A stretch of 64,000 bases of DNA, taken from Stenogyne calaminthoides (taxonomy: Eukaryota > Streptophyta > Magnoliopsida > Lamiales > Lamiaceae). Made by a program: the position numbers and the translations under genes. This document shows, one piece after another, positions 58,879 through 64,000 of this stretch. Under the pieces are notes generated by a model that was not told the origin of the DNA, ran no database searches, and saw nothing but the letters and a program-made list of their open reading frames with translations. The stretch is taken from the NCBI GenBank assembly GCA_037126765.1, contig JBBCBC010000008.1:1798001-1862000 (forward strand), read 5' to 3'. How positions within the stretch are numbered: position 1 is the first letter of the stretch; every line of letters starts with the position of its first letter.

Positions 58879-61800
58879 ATGAGAAGGAGAGTGCGTAGGA
58901 GAGTTGTGAAGGGGGACAAAGATAAGTCTGATTTCCCTCAGATTGATGAGAATTTAACTTTGGATGAGAGGGGGGTGCTTGACTGGACTAAATTACCTGA
59001 TGATACAGTAATTCAGCTTTTCTCATGTCTGAACTATCGTGATCGAGCTAGTTTGTCCTCAACCTGCCGCACATGGTGGACTCTTGGTAAAGCTCCATGT
59101 TTATGGCAGACATTAGATCTCCGATCTCATAAGTTCGATACTACAGCCGCCACATCACTCGCCCCTATGTGTCAGAGTCTCCAGAAGCTTCAGTTTCGTG
59201 GTCCTGAATCTGATGCGATTATAACTCTTCAAGCTAAGAACTTACGTGAGATAAATGGTGATAGTTGCAGGAAAATGACTGATGCGTCCCTCTCTGTGCT
59301 TGCAGCACGGCATGAAGCACTAGAGTGCCTTCAGATTGGGCCAGATTTCTGTGAAAAGATCAGCAGTGATGCTATAAAAGCGATTGCAATTTGTTGTCCA
59401 AAGCTAAGAAAACTTCGAATCTCGGGTGTTCATGAAGTGGATGCAGATGCTATCAATGCTTTAGCAAAGCATTGCCAAAATTTGACGGATATTGGATTCA
59501 TCGACTGCAGAAAAGTGGACGAGACCGCCCTTGGAAACATTGCGTCAGTTCGTTTCCTTTCGGTTGCGGGGTCCACTAACATAAAGTGGAATTTAGTAGC
59601 AGAGAAATGGGGAAAACTGCAGCATCTGATTGGGGTGGATGTTTCAAGAACAGATATAAGCTCAAATGTTGTTTCAAGACTTTTGTCATCTTCAATGAGT
59701 TTAAAGGTCTTATGTGCCTTGAATTGTCCTGTTCTTGAGGAAGATGCCACCTTTGTCTCTAATAACAATCATAAAGGTAAAGTTGTAGTGGCTATCTTCA
59801 CCGATATTCTTAAAAGGCGTGGGGTAGCTTATTAAATGATAAGCCAAAGAACGAGAGGAACATTTTTCTGCATTGGAGAAATTCTGGGAATGATAAGAAA
59901 ATAGAGGAGATCTTGAACTGGCTGGAGTGGATTATCTCCTATTCGCTTCTCACGTATTTCGAGAGCAATCCGCCTGGTTTAGATAAGTTCTGGCTCAATC
60001 AAGGCACAGCTTTGTTACTTAGTTTCATGCAGAGTGCCCAGGAGGAAGTTCAAGAAAGGGCAGCCACAGCTCTTGCTACTTTTGTTGTAATAGATGATGA
60101 AAATGCCAACATTGACACTGGGAGGGCTGAAGCTGTTATACGAGATAATGGCATACGTATTCTACTAAACCTTGTACGGTCATGGCGGGAGGGACTTCAG
60201 TCAGAAGCTTCTAAGGTAATATTTTTTTTGTGTCTGAATTTATCGTTTGCTGTCTCATTTTGATGATCTATCATCATTTATGGTAATCAAATTGATGCTA
60301 TTTAAATTGATTCTGCGTGTAGGCCATTGCAAACTTATCTGTGAATGCTAATGTTGCCAAAGCTGTGGCGGAGGAAGGAGGCATTGCCATTCTTGTAAGT
60401 CTTGCTAGGTCTGCCAACAGATTAGTAGCTGAAGAGGCTGCAGGAGGACTGTGGAACCTTTCTGTTGGCGATGAACACAAGGTTCTGCTTTTTTTGTTTA
60501 CTCTGTTCTTATTTGCTTTTCCTTTGATGCTTTATTCTTGAATTTATGAAATACAAGTTCTATTATAGGGTGATATTGCGGAAGCTGGTGGAGTAAAAGC
60601 TTTAGTGGACCTTATCTTCAAATGGTCAAGTTCTACTGGTGGTGGTGGAGTCTTGGTACGTTTTTCCACAGTCTTCAGTATTCCTGTTTCACTTTTGTTC
60701 AAATGTTTCTTGTGTATTACCGTGGGTAGAAGCCAAGTTGATGCAATAGGCTTAATAAGGTCGTGGCTATAACTTTGATTGGTATAGGAACGAGCAGCTG
60801 GTGCTCTTGCAAATTTGGCTGCAGATGACAAATGCAGCATTGAAGTTGCTTCAGTGGGTGGTGTACGTGCTTTTGGCTAGACTAGCTCGGAGTTGCAAGG
60901 TTGAAGGGGTGCAAGAGCAGGTAAAAAAATTTAAAATGGGAAAAAAAAAGAAGAAAAAATTTCAGATCTTTTGAATATTGCTTAGGGTCCTGTTTCAACT
61001 GTAAGTTAATCAATCAAATATTCTGATCGATAACCATGAATTTGAAACTACTTGTACCCAATGCGGTGTTCCCTGCTTTTCCTTCTCTTGGTCCAGAAGA
61101 GAGCAACATCTGGGGAAATAGTTGTGGACGGTAAATATTTAACTATTGAAATGTCAAGACTAGTAATATGTAAATCTAATCCCTTCTATCAATTCTTAGA
61201 TTTATATGCTGGCCTCAACAAATCCCCGGTTCACACTTCTGTGATAGTTGATAAACTCTATGCATAAATGCTGTTAGTTCGATCAATTGTGAGCCCTGTC
61301 TTATACCTACTGTTGAATTTCCATGACAGCATGCCGCGAGGTGGTCATTATCTTTATGTGACCCCAGAAGTATTTTTCCCCAATCCAGCATAAAACTGAT
61401 TTCATTATGTATGTTTCTTTAACTGAATAAATTTGTTTAGCATCCAAGATTGAAGCTTGATCTGTGATGGATTGAAATTGAGCACAATTACTGCGTGATT
61501 CCTTAAATAATCTGTGCAGTTTCATCCAGTGATTGGTTTTCGTGGGCTACAAGCCTATTTTTTGACCTTTTTCCACATTTCTATATTCTGCTTCACATTA
61601 TTACGTTTCAATTTATGGGATCATATCTATGAAGTTCACCAGTCTAGGCACTTCTTTTAATAAGTCTCCAGATGTTTTTCACATTGCTACTTTAAAGTTC
61701 AGTGACTTAATCTTAACATTCACTATACAATACATAAAATATCTCTATGCAAGTTTTGAAAGAGGGGGGAAACCGATAATTTATTTTTTTTGACCTTATT

Positions 61801-63330
61801 GTCCAGGCAGCTCGAGCTTTGGCAAATTTGGCTGCTCATGGGGATACCAATGACAACAATGCTGCAGTAGGACAAGAGGTTGGAGCTCTTGATGCTCTTG
61901 TGCAACTTATTCGCTCTCCTCATGAAGGCGTTAGGTACGATGGGCCTCGTTATTCCAATGATGTGATTTCTAGATAAATTTTTCTAAATAGGACATGTCT
62001 GTTGTTATTGAGGATGGAAATAACACAATTGGTGGTTGATTTATAGGCAAGAAGCTGCAGGGGCATTATGGAATTTATCTTTTGACGACAGAAATCGAGA
62101 AGCAATTGCGGCAGCTGGTGGAGTTCAGGCATTGGTATCACTTATTTTATTTTATTTTTAGCATGTCCTAGTTAAGTCATTTCTAGGAACCCTCTAGTAA
62201 TTGTTGCAAAGGTGATTACATTGTAACTTGTCTGCAAGCCATGCGTATTCAAGGGATGCATTAGATAGTTGTGGGCTAGGTGGCGTTATACTTGCTTATT
62301 ATCTTATCCTATAGATGGTCTGTTTATTAATTAGAATTAGTGAGCTACTCATGGAGTGGGACTATTAGAAAGTTGGAAGAGTGACCATAAAACTCATTAT
62401 GGAGCTTTTTACTTTTCTTGGTTTTGAACGTCTTAAGCTAATCTTCCATTTTTTCACTTTTTCTTTTTCCATCTATCTTATTAGCACATAAGTAGAGTTT
62501 TTGAGTTATAATTTGTAGTTATTGCTCTGGCAACTTTGCATTTTTCATGGAGAAGAAAAGAATTTTGTTTTACAAATAATTCTTAAAATTAAGCTCATGA
62601 TCCTAGTTATACAGTTATTGTCATATTGATTGATTTTTTAATCTCATAAACTCAATCAAGTAAATAAATTTACTTAACTTCACAAACGAAACCCTTGCTT
62701 ACATACTTGCAAAATTCTTGCTTCACTTTAAGGCATTAATGGTGAATGCAATTGGTTGCATAATAGTTGCTACGTAAATTAGTTGCAACTTTATTCCAAA
62801 TTTCCTTTGGCCAAATTTTTGCACTAATGACACATTAGATTTTAGTTTTGTTTAACTCATTTCTGGTTATCAGGTTGCTCTAGCAAATTCCAGTTCAAAT
62901 GCCTCTACTGGCCTTCAGGAGAGGGCTGCTGGTGCTCTCTGGGGAATGTCAGTGTCAGAAACAAATAGGTATTTTCTCAGACTTCTTTAATTTATTTGAA
63001 ATGTCTTCTTCTAATGTTCGAGTAATTGAGAATCCATATTAATAATTAAAGGCATTTGCAATTTGGAAAATTCTGTACAGAGTGTTTCACAGGATTCAAT
63101 CAGATCTATCCCCGACTGATTAAGATAAAACATTGACAATAACTTGGAGCTGTGTAAATTGTAAATTCTACTTTATTTACATGTTCTGTTCCATTTGATA
63201 AATATGTGGATTTTATTCGTTTATTACGTATAACTTGTGTATTAATTTTTTTTCATCATTTAATAGCATTGCTATTGGTCAAGAAGGAGGCGTGACACCA
63301 CTAATAGTGCTTGCTCGATCAGATGCTGAG
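58879..63330 (+). CDS. ARABIDILLO F-box and armadillo-repeat protein, truncated by window edge
   Basis: Exons: 58879-60215, 60323-60481, 60569-60655, 60788-60920, 61807-61934, 62047-62134, 62874-62968 and 63267-63330; more lie beyond the window. The protein starts with a basic nuclear-localisation-like stretch (MRRRVRRRVVKG). An F-box begins at about residue 39 (LPDDTVIQLFSCLNYRDRASL), then leucine-rich repeats, then armadillo repeats with GALANLAADDKC, AARALANLAAHGD and AAGALWNLSFDDRNRE. ARABIDILLO proteins promote lateral root branching in Arabidopsis and spore germination in moss, probably as part of an SCF ubiquitin ligase. Two one-base breaks: at 59812-59815 (four A where five keep frame; otherwise stop after 318 residues) and at 60871-60874 (four T where three keep frame). 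About 697 of the usual 900-odd residues are in the window. Upstream, 58613-58810 looks like a 5' untranslated-region intron. Confidence 0.9.
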
Positions 63331-64000
63331 GTATGTTTACCAAAAAATATGGGTGGAGCCTTTGTAGTCTTTTTTGACATCAACTTATTTATGTTTTACC
63401 AAATTTTTGGTTGTATGTTTGTGAGGTTTGCACATTTGAGGTTTTAATCACCATGCTTAGTAGGATATGGCTTTTAACATAAATCAATAACACACTGCAT
63501 TTCCATAAAAGCACGATCTCATGACAAATATGAGATTTTTTAGTGGTAGGGCCGTTTATAAAAGTTTGACATTAGACTGAGATTTAAATAACAAATTTGT
63601 TGAGAAAAAAGATGAAATCTCAAATTTGTAAAGAAAGTGCTGTTTCTGATAAAATGTTTTGGTATTCAAAGATCATGAAGGTTGGATATAATCTGAAATG
63701 GTGCTTGTGCATAGTTTTGCCCACCTGTGCACGCATGAGGTATCTTCTCTTCTGTAACTTCAGGCGCATTATTTAATTTATATAACATCTAAATGTTTAA
63801 CTTCTTAGAAAGCAAATTCGTTTAATATTTAATGACTCTAACATGCCCCTGTGCGACGACTAATTACTTTTTTATGAATCCTGGAACGTGAAGTTTCTTT
63901 TATGACTGGCCAAATGGGTAGGTAGTGAGAGCCGAACTGAACTCATGATGACATTATTTGGTCTAACTCTCATACCATCAATATTGAATGACCATCAAAC
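63331..64000 (+). other. Intron of the ARABIDILLO gene running off the window
   Basis: Begins with GTATG after the exon ending at 63330. The next expected block of the protein (the DVHETAAGALWNL-type repeat) is not present before 64000, so the intron is at least 670 bases. Confidence 0.75.

Noticed and set aside
1..64000. CRISPR arrays, operons, phage or other prokaryotic systems
   Set aside because: The window is plant nuclear DNA with spliced genes; no evenly spaced repeat-spacer array or co-directional gene cassette exists.

Overview
The window is nuclear DNA of a flowering plant, most likely a eudicot. The genes have GT-AG introns, many of them AT-rich and some very short (76, 115 nt). 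Intergenic DNA is AT-rich and full of plant-type transposons (Copia, Helitron, hAT, Stowaway, Tourist, foldback elements). The gene set includes land-plant families (DUO1-type MYB, DUF1639, ARABIDILLO). The species cannot be named from the sequence.

Layout. 1-12.5 kb is a retrotransposon block broken by a 500-N scaffold gap. It holds one nearly complete, frame-broken Copia element (2903-12019, coding on the minus strand) that appears to be inserted in an older LTR element. 12.5-19.7 kb is AT-rich intergenic DNA with a foldback element (about 17.4-17.7 kb) and a clean non-autonomous Helitron (18033-18691). 19.7-63.3 kb is the gene-bearing part: a histidine-phosphatase (phosphoglycerate-mutase-like) gene (+), a DUO1-like R2R3-MYB gene (-), a TIM21 mitochondrial import gene (+), a small conserved membrane protein gene (-), a DUF1639 gene (-), an mTERF gene resembling MTERF18/SHOT1 (-), a CAT9-like cationic amino acid transporter gene (-), and an ARABIDILLO F-box/armadillo-repeat gene (+) that runs off the right edge. 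Gaps between genes hold MITEs, SINE-like pieces, a probable solo LTR and a hAT element.

The genes do not form a pathway. What links several of them is probable ancestral order: by recall, Arabidopsis keeps ARABIDILLO-2, SHOT1, a DUF1639 gene, phosphoglycerate-mutase-like genes and DUO1 within about a dozen loci on chromosome 3 (At3g60350 to At3g60460). TIM21, CAT9 and the small membrane protein gene lie among them here.

The most important warning for a user is consensus quality. Four otherwise well-conserved genes (phosphatase, DUO1, DUF1639, ARABIDILLO) each carry one or more one-base frame breaks, several of them in short A/T runs, while TIM21, CAT9, mTERF and the small membrane protein are intact. 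The two Copia LTR copies differ mostly by clustered small indels. This looks more like uncorrected long-read error than four independent gene deaths, although DUO1 and DUF1639 have enough breaks that true decay must be tested. I found no evidence of an undescribed biological system.
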